A DNA stretch of 64,000 nt, taken from positions 20,701,285 through 20,765,284 of the forward strand of contig CM055106.1 of NCBI GenBank assembly GCA_029204225.1. The letters are read 5' to 3'. Shown piece after piece: positions 1 through 10,212 of this stretch. The DNA comes from Diphasiastrum complanatum (taxonomy: Eukaryota > Streptophyta > Lycopodiopsida > Lycopodiales > Lycopodiaceae). How positions within the stretch are numbered: position 1 is the first letter of the stretch; every line of letters begins with the position of its first letter. A program made the translations under genes and the position numbers. The notes beneath the pieces were generated by a model, which was not told where the DNA came from, searched no databases, and worked only from the letters and a program-made list of their open reading frames with translations.

Positions 1-1
1 T

Positions 2-290
2 GCACACTGCTTTATACAATTGCTCTGCGAATGAGTAGTCAAGGGCTCGTTGGTTGGTAGAAAAAGAGACTCTACGTATATTCCTAAAATCCACCCTATA
101 CATGTTTCTTCCCCAAACATAGCCGACATCATCCGTAGAGTATGCATCAAGATTCACATTTGTATCACCCTCAAACTCCTCCAATACATCTTCGGGATCA
201 GATTATGATACAAGGTCCTCATAAGTTGATATTCTCATGTCAGATATATTCAGAACCCTTGGTTGCATTGCTCGTTTGCCCGCGGTTCTA
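2..290 (-). pseudogene. Unidentified coding fragment at left edge
   Basis: On the minus strand one frame reads through about 95 codons with a single TAA and runs off the left edge. It contains the protein-like segment GYVWGRNMYRVDFRNIRRVS followed by a segment ending AEQLYKAVC. I do not recognise a family. Amino-acid composition looks like real coding sequence, but without the continuation to the left I cannot say whether it is a host exon or part of a transposon. It overlaps the start of the plus-strand gag-like frame by about 50 bases. Confidence 0.3.
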
Positions 291-1520
291 ATGCAAAATA
301 ACATAGAGACAAGAGAAGAACAAGCTTTACCAGGAAGGGATGTTGACCAAAATGATTTAATAGATCAAGATCAAAATCTGGAACATGATCCAAAGGCATG
401 TGTTGCTGCTTGTAATGTGATGCTGCGTCAAAGAGGGCAATGTTCATATTGTTTCGAGAACCATCACATTGCCAATTGCCCAACTAAGAAGTTTCATGTT
501 ACAAAACCAACAGTAGTAGAAAAGCCTCAAAAGTACCAAGATCCGCCCTTGACAACAAGCAAGCAAGTTGAGCAGATGGCACACCCAAGCAGTTCATCTT
601 CAAGATATGGGCCCATTTTTAAGATAATAGGTCAAAGATTGCCGCCAATTGTGCATTCGCCATGTGCATCACCAACATCTACGATAGCTGAAACCCACGA
701 CAACTCTCCACTATATTATGTGGAAGGACTTAGTGAAGATCATATACCAGTTTATGCAATCTAGCTCCAAGGCGATGGCATTTTGCCAATAATACGATGC
801 TATGGATGTGGTGGAAGACATTGCAAATCAGAATGCCCACACGAAGGTAACCCAACAGCCTTCATGGCATTATGTTCAAATTGTGGCATTGGACATCCTT
901 TCCTAGATTGTCTGTTGCGATTACAATCGACTATGGCAAAATCCATCTTTGCAATGCATGTGAGTCGCCAAAAGGCAAATCCAGTCACCCAGCACTACAA
1001 ACGCAAGATCATAATTCCACCAGGCTTTGAAATGGTTGTTGAATCGAGGGATATTGCAAAGGTCGCCAAATGTGCTGAAACGTCCGTCAAAAGAATTGAA
1101 GTACTTTCAGACATGACGGAACTGGTAGAGACAATCAAGCAACAAGCGACAACTGATCTTATGAAGAAACTACCAGAAATTGTTCAACAGGCGATACAAC
1201 GATCCTTGGACGTTGTAATACCAACTGAACTCACAACTTGTAAGCCTTATGATTTACAAGTCAAATGTGCTTTCACGAAGAGAGGCAAGGCCAAGGCAGT
1301 TGATTACAACCCATTACAGAGATCAACAACGAGTAGTCAACCCCTGAAGCCAACGTGTTCCAGTAGCAAGCCAACCACCACAACGCCAAATCTGGTTACA
1401 TCAACGATCAAAGGGCCAAATCTAAGAAATCCAAGCCCGACATGGCCTCCCATCCAGCAAGCACCAACACTTCAAGTATCAAAACCTTGTACTCAAGCGG
1501 TACTCTTGACTGCCGAATAA
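237..1520 (+). pseudogene. Retrotransposon gag fragment with three zinc knuckles
   Basis: A single plus-strand frame of about 428 codons is broken only by a TAG at 762-764. It carries three nucleocapsid-type knuckles, all C-x2-C-x3-H-x4-C: CSYCFENHHIANC at residues 69-81, then CYGCGGRHCKSEC and CSNCGIGHPFLDC in the second half, separated by 12 residues. The paired arrangement (knuckle, ECP, short spacer, knuckle, then LR) matches the pair seen in the plus-strand gypsy gag near 53.6 kb, so I infer a Ty3/gypsy gag C-terminal half. The remainder is polar, with a Ser/Thr/Pro-rich tail typical of linkers. No capsid domain, protease or LTR is attached. TAG could have arisen from CAG. Alternative: a host CCHC protein, considered less likely given the neighbourhood. 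Confidence 0.6.
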
Positions 1521-1865
1521 AGTCTTCAAGTTCAGGCATATTATGAACACATGGATCGATTAAGCAGTCAATCAACCGGACCCGGTTTTCAATGATGACA
1601 GTTATCCATTTGTCGAAGAACAAGGTTATCAAGAATGGCTGCCAGACTTTTATTGAAAATCGGGCAAGTCCGGGTTCTTGCAACACTATCCATCAATAAA
1701 GCATCAAGTTTTACGTAAGTGAACACTTATCTACACTTTTCCTGGGGCAAAACAAAAATATATATCTATGCTCTCTACAATTGTGACAATGCCATGGACT
1801 CATCATCAACAAATGCTACCATCCCAAAGATCCGTCACAGGCAGTGCCATGGAACTGGCACATGT

Positions 1866-1963
1866 TTGGTCATGGGAGAATGTTGCCCTATTCTGGGCAT
1901 GACATGGAATATTCTAAAAGTCGGCAAAAGTCTCCTATAGTAAACCCAAATGCTACATGAATG
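1866..1963. repeat. Direct repeat, copy 1 (about 100 bp)
   Basis: This stretch, beginning GGTCATGGGAGAATGTTGCC, recurs 282 bases downstream with about 90% identity and extends through ATGCTACATGAATGTG. The rest of 1521-2300 holds no recognisable gene. Confidence 0.75.
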
Positions 1964-2147
1964 TGGTAGAGAGTCGGAAGTATTAGGATCAGGCAACTAG
2001 TTGGCATTCTGCGCATATGAGTCCAACATTGGGCCTTTTAGAAAGTGCCATGTGCACTAATATCTAAATAAAATATTTTTAACTGAGCTTTTGCAAGTTC
2101 CTAAGTTAAGAAACACAACTTGCACCCAAGAAACAGAAAGTGATTCG

Positions 2148-2245
2148 GTCATGGGAGAATGTTGCTTGATTCTAGGAATGACATGGAATATTCTAAAAGT
2201 CGGCAAAAGGCTCCTATAGTAAACCCAAATGCTACATGAATGTGA
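2148..2245. repeat. Direct repeat, copy 2 (about 100 bp)
   Basis: Second copy of the repeat at 1866-1963, same orientation. The two copies differ at a few positions in the first third. The microsatellite follows about 55 bases later. Confidence 0.75.
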
Positions 2246-2298
2246 TAAGGGACCATTTTCTTGTATTTCCATCATTCGAAGGTTAATAGAACTCTACC

Positions 2299-2451
<153 letters not shown>

Positions 2452-2669
2452 CTTTTTCTCTTTCCCTCCCTCATAATTTCTCTTCCTCTCTCTTCATGGT
2501 AATGTGAGTGTGAGATATGCTTAGTTTTTAGAATGCAGTTTTATGATCGGATCTTAAGCTAGTTGGTGAAAGGCAACATCTCCAAGGCTCTTAGTTGGAC
2601 CGAGCCCACTTCCCGTACTACACACGACTGGGAAAGAGATGGGAAACCCGTATTTTTCTTGGCTTAACA

Positions 2670-2750
2670 GTATTTCAAATCAAGTATAATCGATGGCACT
2701 ATCAACAAGTACAAGGCAAGATTATGTGCCTAGGGATTTGCTCAAATCCA
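2670..2750 (+). pseudogene. Ty1/copia reverse transcriptase fragment
   Basis: About 25 codons resembling the conserved N-terminal RT segment: VFQIKYN, then after a 1-base frameshift DGTINKYKARLCA, then FAQI after a TAG. The corresponding motif in the better preserved copy near 55 kb is VFRIKYN...INKYKARLCAKGYSQ. It lies in opposite orientation to the adjacent copia gag-protease frame, so the junction near 2760-2780 joins two different insertions or a rearranged element. Confidence 0.65.
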
Positions 2751-2767
2751 TGGATAACATATTAGGC

Positions 2768-3991
2768 CTAGAGAGATACATTGAATTTTACATCAAGGCC
2801 ATTATCAAGCAATTGGCCAACACTAATAAGATTCTTGGTAAGCTTAGCTACATAAAGAACTTTAGAAAGAAAAAGAACTTTAGAGGATGCAAGCTTCAAG
2901 GGAATGCTCCCTATGCCTTCAATAGGACACTCAAAATCATTTGCAGTGTATATTGATTTCTTGACTCCATCATAAGGTGCAATAGAAGAGAAAGAGTCCT
3001 TGGAGCTACACATATGTGAAGAGGCTCCACTATCAATATACCATAGTCCGTCCTTCTTGAAAGGAGTAGATGAGAAACGAGAGACCATAAGAGATCCCTC
3101 TCCATCACTTGCAATAGTGTCTTCCTTCTCATTGGTAATGTTGGCTTGCTTGAGTTGATTCTTCTTCTTGAAGCAATTGGTGGCATAATGACCTTTCTTG
3201 CCACAATAAAAGCACTTGATCTTCTTCTTCTTGAGCTTGGATGATGAAGCATTAGAGGAATCAACTTCCTCCTCATCTTTGTCTTTGGATTTGACTTTGT
3301 CCTTGCTTGAGGATTGTTGATGTTGGTTCTTGCTCCTCCCTTTGTGCTTATCCTTGGCAAAGAGAGCTTTTCCATCATTATGAGTGAGAGAAAGCTTGTC
3401 CATCCTCAAGAGCTTGTACTCTTGTCTTGATTCTTCCGAAATTAGCACACTTTGGAGAGCCTCCAAACTTGGTAGCTCCTCCTTAATGGCATAGGATTGG
3501 ACAAGGTTATCAAATTCACTTCTCAAGCCATTGAGAATGACTTGAACTAGCTCATTTTGATTGATGGAATCACCAATACAAGCAAGTTCTCTATGAATAT
3601 CTTTTACTCTCAAAACATAACTAGATGCACTCTCATCACTCTTTTGGCTACTTTGAAAGATTTGATTCCTAAGAGTGAGAAGCCTAGAGGTATTCTTAGC
3701 CTCATAGATAGCCTGGAGACAATCCCAAGCTTCTTTGGCTGTTGTACAAGTACCTATCTCCCTCAATATCTCATTAGAGACATTCATCTTAATGTAGTGG
3801 AGAGCCATCCTAGCTCTCTTTTTGTATTTTTGAACCTCTTGAAGAACTTGTGGTTCTTCTTCAAGGCCAAGAACTATGTCCATCACGTCTTGAAGGATCA
3901 AGATGGACTCCATCCTCATTTTCCAAATTGAATAATTTGAAGTGGTCAATCTTTCACTTGGTTCCAACAAGGATGAACCCATTGAAGACAT
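2768..3991 (-). CDS. Ty1/copia gag-protease, uninterrupted but truncated
   Basis: An uninterrupted frame of about 407 codons from the ATG at 3991 (MSSMGSS); a second ATG three codons on is equally possible, and the frame stays open upstream to 4045. Order: copia gag N-terminus (LTTSNYSIWKMRMESI, gag-UBN2 type), helical gag body, Lys-rich linker, zinc knuckle CFYCGKKGHYATNC near residues 260-273, then the aspartic protease start WYIDSGASSHM near residue 320 with the catalytic DSG intact. The frame ends in the region between protease and integrase (LISVGQLLDNGLDV), where it meets an unrelated RT fragment. Integrase, RT and RNase H are absent. The 5' LTR and PBS lie upstream at 4734-5449. This is the least decayed coding sequence in the window, so probably a young insertion. 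Confidence 0.85.
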   Translation of the reverse strand: MSSMGSSLLEPSERLTTSNYSIWKMRMESILILQDVMDIVLGLEEEPQVLQEVQKYKKRARMALHYIKMNVSNEILREIGTCTTAKEAWDCLQAIYEAKNTSRLLTLRNQIFQSSQKSDESASSYVLRVKDIHRELACIGDSINQNELVQVILNGLRSEFDNLVQSYAIKEELPSLEALQSVLISEESRQEYKLLRMDKLSLTHNDGKALFAKDKHKGRSKNQHQQSSSKDKVKSKDKDEEEVDSSNASSSKLKKKKIKCFYCGKKGHYATNCFKKKNQLKQANITNEKEDTIASDGEGSLMVSRFSSTPFKKDGLWYIDSGASSHMCSSKDSFSSIAPYDGVKKSIYTANDFECPIEGIGSIPLKLASSKVLFLSKVLYVAKLTKNLISVGQLLDNGLDVKFNVSL

Positions 3992-4733
3992 TTGAAGTGA
4001 AGAAAACTTAGATGATGAACAATAAATGTTGTTACACACTTTCAATAGGATCCAATACTTGAGTACTATCTCCTCCTATGAAAGATCTTACAACAATTTG
4101 TGAATTGATTCTCACTAGCTACACAAATCTCTCTAAAACAAGATCTATTTCACATCAAATGATGGAGTATAGGCAAAGTTAGGATCCAACACTCTTAGCA
4201 CATGTGAAATACACTACGAAACCAAATTTGACTCAAATACAATGATATTGCATGAAACAAAATGGCTAAGATCTCAAAACAGTGCCTAGATCACATATAG
4301 ATGAGATTGGCAAGCATACAGCTGTGATTTTGGATCAACTAGGCAATCTCTTGACCAAACCAAATGTGTCCACCCAGTTCTAGGTGCCCTACCTAACCCT
4401 CTTCAAAAGCTTATGAATTTTGATTGGCTCAACCAAATGGAATGAAACTGATTGCAACAGAAACTAGACAAAAATAGCTTCAAAACAAGCTATCAAGCAA
4501 AATAAATGGATCAAACATGAGAGAGAACTTCCAAACTGAAATTGGATGTTCCTCACACGTGTCTGAGCACCTGATTCCGTACAGTACCAGGTCAGACCAA
4601 TCAATGTCCTTTTGATCTCTTTTGATCCAAGATTGAACAAGATAGCTAGGAAAATGGGCCTTGACAATTTCTAGCTCAAGATTGATGAAAATTTTTCACT
4701 TAGATGGATCAAAATGCATGGTAACCTTAGGTA
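3992..4733 (-). other. Untranslated leader of the minus-strand copia element
   Basis: About 740 bases between PBS and gag start, with no coding signal. A similar leader segment (around ATTCCGTACAGTACC, 4575-4590) recurs before another minus-strand copia PBS near 29.2 kb, supporting a shared copia family. Confidence 0.6.
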
Positions 4734-4746
4734 GGCTCTGATACCA
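4734..4746 (-). other. Primer-binding site (tRNA-iMet type)
   Basis: Plus strand GGCTCTGATACCA, the reverse complement of TGGTATCAGAGCC, directly abutting the LTR end. This exactly matches the standard plant copia PBS. Confidence 0.92.
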
Positions 4747-5449
4747 TGTTGAATTTCACACGTGTGGACTGTCCACTACATGTACTTGTGATCTCCTAAG
4801 GTGTGTAGATGCACCAAGATCAAGACTAGATTGAGATTCAAGATCAATCTTGAATCCTATGGCAAAAACACACTACTACATGCATTCAATCACTTCCAAC
4901 TCTCACTCACACGTGTGGGAAGTATTCAAAAAATAATCTAAGTAAAAACAAGCTGCTCTCCTCGGGTAGAGAGAGAAAATGCATCAAGAGTAGAGAGAGA
5001 AAGCTAGAAATCCAAAAACTCACAAAATCCATGAAATCACCAAATCAATTGATTTCAAAATGAGGAGTACAATGATACTAGTAGGTCCACGAGCTACCAC
5101 TATGCTTAACTATGATTGGACCACATTTTGTCACCTCTTGATCCTATTGGATCATTGATCTATGCACCTCTTAATTCTATTGAACTATATTCAAGCACAC
5201 CTCAATTTCCTATTGGACCTCACAAGGTTCCACTTCTATATCCTATTGGACCTCTTGGAATTCATCAAACAAAAACTTTACACTTGTCTACACTCTAATT
5301 AGCAAGTGTTTAGCCTCTTACTCTATTTTGGCTCAATAGTGGCATTATAAGTGGAAATGCATAATTTGCCATCTATGCCAAATTTATTCCTATCAACATC
5401 CTAAACCTAGATGCTTGATGTAAAAAATATAAGACCCCTATATCTAACA
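4747..5449 (-). repeat. 5' LTR of minus-strand copia element (703 bp)
   Basis: Plus-strand coordinates begin TGTTGAATTTCAC next to the PBS and end ATATCTAACA, giving TG...CA termini with a short inverted TGTT/AACA. It contains two copies of CACACGTGTG (4757-4766 and 4908-4917). A fragment of the same LTR lies at 16199-16345. No second full copy is in the window, so the 3' end of the element is missing. Confidence 0.85.
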
Positions 5450-5474
5450 TAGATAATCTTTTTCAATTCTTCAC

Positions 5475-6407
5475 AATCCATGCCAGAGATCTGGTAAGCC
5501 TACAAAGGCAATGAATTGACCGTTGACACCAATCCTACCTCTTGCACCCTTCGAGAAGTGGGGGATTGACTTTGTCGGTCCAATTAAACCTGTGACCCAA
5601 CATACGAAATGTCGTTATATTCTAGTTGCCACGGATTATGCTACCAAGAACGTTGAAGCAGAGGCGACGAAACAAAACGATGTGAAAACTGTCGCGACGT
5701 TCTTATTCAAAAGTATAATCACAAGATATGGTTGCCCACTCGAATTAGTAAGTGACCGAGGAACACATTTTCTAAATGATACAATACGTTTGCTGACAAC
5801 CTATTTCTTGATCAAACATAGAAAAACTACACCATATAAGCCAAAAGCAAACGGGTTGGCAAAAAGAGATAATGGAATTTTATGTAAGATCCTGACTAAA
5901 ATTACTATTGCACATGCCACGGATTGGGATCAGAAACTACCATCAGTTCTCTAGGCTTATCGCAACACAGAAAAAATCACAACAAAACAGACACCATATT
6001 TTCTAACATATGGTATGCATCCTATCTTGTCAATTGAATTTAAGATGAAAACCTTTCGTATTCAAGCTCAACGAACAAATGCAGGATTAATAAATGAAAG
6101 GTTGACTAATATTGAAGAACTAGCTGAAGTTCGAGAGACTTCACAAAAACTAATGGAGGAAATCCAGAAACAAAGAAAGAAGAAATATGACAGTTATATA
6201 AAAAAATGTGATCTTAAAGCTGATGATTATGCGCTGATATATAACAGTCGCCATCAAAAGTTCTCTAGAAAACTCCATATGCGATGGCTTGGACCGTATA
6301 AAGTCATAGAGGTGTTTGACAATGCTTCTATGCAACTTCAATCACTTGAAGGTGAACTATTACCGACACGTATTAACAGGTCCAGAGTGAATAAATACTA
6401 CCTTTGA
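5475..6407 (+). pseudogene. Ty3/gypsy integrase, catalytic Glu replaced
   Basis: A continuous plus-strand frame with two stops (TGA at 5517, TAG at 5952, the latter where family members have Trp: L-stop-AYRN). It starts in the HHCC zinc-finger tail (ACQRSGKP). The catalytic core follows: GIDFVGP, YILVATDYATK, LVSDRGTHF, and NGLAKRDNGIL, where the DDE glutamate is Lys. The second Asp and this position keep the D-x35-E spacing. The C-terminal domain (RWLGPYKVIEVFD, LPTRINRSRVNKYYL) is intact and has no chromodomain, as in Tat/Athila-like elements. The copia 5' LTR abuts its left side at 5449, so the copia insertion probably truncated it. RT and RNase H are missing. Confidence 0.85.
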
Positions 6408-6540
6408 CAAGAATATTTTTTTATTTATTCTTATTATTTTTTAGTATTTTTCTGAAAATAATCGTGAATTTTCTTTTATTTTGTCTAAATTTTTTTTCGT
6501 GACATTTCTTTATTTTTTTCCGTCTCTTTTCTTTTCTTTC

Positions 6541-6870
6541 AGGAAATTTTCGAGAAATTTTCGTGAATTTTTCTTGACTTCTCTCAATCTTTCAATATCA
6601 TTTTAAAAGTATTTTCGAGATTTTTTTTTTCTCGACACTAAAATTGTTAATCAAATTTTCATAAATCGTTTTTGAGAATTTTTCTAGAAATTTTCTAGCA
6701 TTATCTCCAGTTTATCAAGAAATTTTTCTAGTATGTTGCTAAAATTTTCGAGAAAATTTTCGTGAGTTTCTATACATATTTTTTTTAAAAAGATCCGTCG
6801 AGAAAGTTTCGCAAAATTTTCTAGAATCTTTCTAGCATATTTTTGAGAATCTTTTGAGAATATGTCAAAA
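6541..6870. repeat. AT-rich tract of TTCnnGAA-type palindromes
   Basis: Downstream of the integrase, variants of GAAATTTTCGAGAAATTTTC recur. Perfect TTCnnGAA occurs at 6549-6556, 6682-6689, 6747-6754 and 6819-6826, the last followed by TCTTTC. The repeats give a low-complexity minus-strand frame (ILENF-like repeats) that I do not regard as a gene. It probably lies in the 3' untranslated region or LTR of the gypsy element. Confidence 0.6.
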
Positions 6871-7264
6871 ATCTCTCGACCTACTTTTTGCATCCCTCCA
6901 TTAAAAATGATGGCCACGTGATCATCATTATTCACACGTGTGTACGCTCACAGATATTGTTTTTTCTTAATTAATTTATTTATTTTTTACAAACGGTCTT
7001 CCTTCATTAAAAATTGATCTGGGAAATTATAGTTTCAAATATTGAGCCATGCACGTCCTCCATAAATGAAAGTGACAGATGTCAAGTCACCATGCCATAT
7101 CATCATCCCTTCCACACCGCTACTGCTTATCAGAGTTATTTTCCATTTTTTCTTTTTACACTTTCTACCTGCGAAGTTTATGCTTTCATGCGCTCACTCT
7201 TTGCAATCAAAGCAGCTTTTTGTGAACTATTGTGATTTACAAAGCTATTATTCAACATTCGAAC

Positions 7265-8124
7265 AATGGCTTCTGCATCAGGTTCGAGCTATAATATCAT
7301 TTGAAAAGCACGCGTAGGAATCCGTCTGGCATCCATCCAGTCTTTTTTGGATCAATGCAGGTTGAGTGATTTGAAAGTGGACCTCTCTATCATCCTCTCT
7401 GAAGTCAGTACTGAATTCGTGAACTCCATGCATTCAATTTCATAGGTGGATTTCAAAGTTCACGTACGAGACCAATTCTTCACTATCACTGAAGACCTGT
7501 TCTGCATAGCTCTCGAATTACCTCTAGATGAAAACCTGCTTTCAACTAATAAAGATTCGGTGGATGAAGCTACCCATTTCTTAAGCAACTGTTTCGTATC
7601 CATGAAGGGGTACAAAATCTCTATGATCTAAAATACAACATTCAAGCTGTTTTGTAAATATGCAAATCGAGCAATCTTTTTGACGGGTGCGGATGCTACC
7701 ATTTCAGTTCAAAATTTTGGATATATATTAGATGCTCTTGTGGGATAATCCAGTGTGCTTCGACGTTATCACATACAAAGCTTTTTTGCGCTGGATTAAG
7801 CACCAAAAGTTTTCTAGAATTGGAACCCATGTATCTCGACTCTCCGCTCATTTTGACATATTGAGCGATCAAGAGAAAACCATGTTGACAGGAAGATTGT
7901 TGGTTCCCAATCTAATTGATCTTTCCAACATCTTTTCTGTACCTATTCCGATTCCAGTTGATGCTGCACCAGCAATCGAAGTAGCAGCCACCACTACTAT
8001 GGTGTTCATGCGCAGCGAAATGAGCTATCTCACTCTTTCCCTAAGCATGACTACGTCTATCAGACACGAACAGAACGTTAGTGATAGAAATCATGTTCGA
8101 TCTGATTACGTAGCCAAACTTTAA
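7265..8124 (+). pseudogene. Unidentified broken ORF 3' of the gypsy integrase
   Basis: Starting at an ATG (MASASGSSYN), a chain of frames covers about 285 codons with in-frame stops at about 7300, 7443 and 7629 and a frameshift near 7735. Segments such as VHVRDQFFTITEDLFCIALE and WDNPVCFDVITYKAFLRWIK look like genuine protein. The first recalls the plant transposon-associated domain found in extra ORFs of some Tat/Athila-type elements, but this is only a resemblance. Its place about 0.85 kb downstream of a gypsy integrase on the same strand fits such an extra ORF. It could instead be a host-derived fragment. Confidence 0.35.
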
Positions 8125-8154
8125 GCAACAAAACATCATAAAGATAAATAATCA

Positions 8155-8235
8155 GTCACGAATTATTCGCGAAGCGCTAGACTGGGCTCGATTGATAATC
8201 AGTCGCGAATAGCTAGACTAATAATAATTCGTGAC
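8155..8235. repeat. 13-bp perfect inverted repeat with GCGAAT motifs
   Basis: GTCACGAATTATT (8155-8167) and its exact reverse complement AATAATTCGTGAC (8223-8235) flank a 55-base interior with further copies of ATTCGCGA/TCGCGAAT. Function unknown. Confidence 0.6.
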
Positions 8236-8739
8236 ATATAGACTACTAGATTAAGCAATAAGAGAGTCAGACAGAATGTAGAAAAGCATTGCAAAATTGA
8301 TGCAAATTTGAATGTAGAACAAACAGAGCTGTATCAGATTAAGTATAGCAAACTATGCAGGTCAATAATGCAGGTGAGCACAAGACAATAGCGGACGAAA
8401 CCACGTGCTTCACAAAGCTAATCCAATCTGTAAAAGGATTAAACCTATTATTGACAATACAATTAATCCATGCGTGAAAACATCTACTTTGTCTATCTCT
8501 GAGAAGTTTAATACTTGCTATATTTTACACACACTTCGTTTGCTTAGTTTTGTTAATGAATACGCAGATGGTATTCAATATATACATAATTTTACAGGTG
8601 TGCAGATGAAAAAAGTACAAAGTGGATGTGTTGTCTATAGGAGATCGTGGGTGGCTGTTGTTATTGTCAAATCTATTTGCACAGTGCATGGGATGAGCGT
8701 GAGAAGGCCGCGACATCAGCCTTCGCTGAAATGAATGTT

Positions 8740-9000
8740 GGTGAAGACGGAAAAAATGCGACACTCTAACAAATGCCTTAGAATTTGATTTACAAGGAGC
8801 CTTCGCCTTTTCATTAGGGCACCTTCGGCATTTGTATGATAATGTCGTCTTTTTTGCCTATCACAAATTATGTGTAAAAACACAGTGTCATCTTTTTCGC
8901 CTATGGAAATTTACTTGTATCTATGCAAACAATCGTGTTTTTTGCTTGTCTTATTTTACATGTAAATACGCACACTGTGCGACAACATGAGTAAAAATGC
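8740..9000 (-). repeat. Diverged relative of the 24 kb / 37 kb dispersed repeat
   Basis: Read on the minus strand this contains the motif set seen at 23.9-24.5 kb and 36.9-37.5 kb: aaatgcgacact, ggcaaaaaagacgac, gtgcccta, gtgtttttacac. Alignment by eye is patchy. 8250-8740 and 9001-9496 show no recognisable gene. Confidence 0.4.
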
Positions 9001-9496
9001 AACATGAATGGAGGCATATTAAAATAGGATTTAGGAGAGTAGAGGAGATAAATCCAAAAGGAGACATCAGTGAAAATTCCTTAAAAAATGTACTTTAAAA
9101 AAGAGAATGTGTGAATATAATTTCAGTCATTTTGTATTTCAATGGGATTTTGAGTTTTAAAAATCATTTGTTCTCTTGAATTATTATTTCATTTGTAGTT
9201 ACGATGATTTTATGAAGTTTGCAACACAAAAACTTGTACTTCTTTATTCAAAATATGCATTTTTTGGTTCTTTTTCAAAATAAGATTTAGAGAGTTAATA
9301 AGAAAATCCATGATTTTGGCCTAAAACTAGGACCATTAGAAAACACCAAAAAAGATTACTCTTTTTTAGGTCAAAGTCCCAAAACTAATGTCATCGTGTT
9401 TAATCTATTAATTCACAATCACATTCAGAAATTCATAATTCTTTATAACTAATCCTTGATTAATAACATGTACTTGTGTTTTTGTTTTTTTCAGTT

Positions 9497-10212
9497 CAAA
9501 TGTCCAAAGGTCTCCCCAATGGAGATTATGCATTTCCGGGAAGAGACTATAAAACTTGTGATTGAAAATTCATATCCAGTTTCAATTGCAGATGCTTCTC
9601 CACCAAAGTTAATTCCAACTGGAGAAATGAATATAAAGATCATAGAAAATATAGATGATACTCATGTTGATACAAAAAATAGATGATACAGAAAAGTAGA
9701 TGGTCTCCCTTCATGTAGATGAGGCAACGTTTGTGTACAAATAAAATTTATACGAATATATTTTGATTTTTTATATTCATTCATCTTCAATTTCGATGGT
9801 TGTTCCTACATGTTTGTATTTCGGGTTCTTATTTCATGTGCAAAGTTAGTCAAAGCTAGTCCTCATAATCAAACCTTTGCTTTTCATAACCTTGCTATGT
9901 CTTGCCTTTACCTTGGCATTTTTGGATTTGTTTGAAGATGATCTTAGTGAAGCTTTGTCGCAAGCAATCCAAACATGTGACAAGGTTCACTCAGATTCAT
10001 CTTCAAACAGATCCAAAAATGCCAAGACAAGAAAAATACATACCAAGGCGATGAAGACAGAAAATACAGCCAATTCGATATCTGATTGCAATGGTCACTG
10101 GAGATCTCCCCAATGGAGATAATGCATTTCTGGCAAGAGACAATAAAGCTTGTTATCAAAAATTCATATTCGGTTGCAATTACAGTGTGTTCTCCACCAA
10201 AGAAATGAGGAT
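9497..10212. repeat. Tandem duplication unit 1 (716 bp)
   Basis: From CAAATGTCCAAAGGTCTCCC the sequence repeats with a 716-base period at roughly 90% identity. A shorter subrepeat of about 110 bases (TCTCCCCAATGGAGAT, then a diverging block through TTCTCCACCAAAG) occurs near both ends of each unit, four times in all. The unit start carries a short frame (EIMHFREETIKLVIENSYPV) preceded by a T-rich tract and CAG like a 3' splice site, so it may derive from an exon. Confidence 0.85.
9881..10058. repeat. Long foldback (hairpin) in unit 1
   Basis: The left arm (9881-9959) and right arm (9979-10058) are reverse complements over about 80 bases at roughly 75-80% identity, with a loop of about 19 bases. 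The best-paired core contains CTTGGCATTTTTGGAT and TGTTTGAAGATG. A transcript would form a long imperfect hairpin of the size range of plant miRNA precursors or hairpin-siRNA loci. No mature small RNA can be identified from sequence alone. Confidence 0.75.

Noticed and set aside
6684-6935. 83-codon minus-strand frame with repeated LENF segments
   Set aside because: Produced by the reiterated GAAATTTTC tract; the periodicity is at DNA level.
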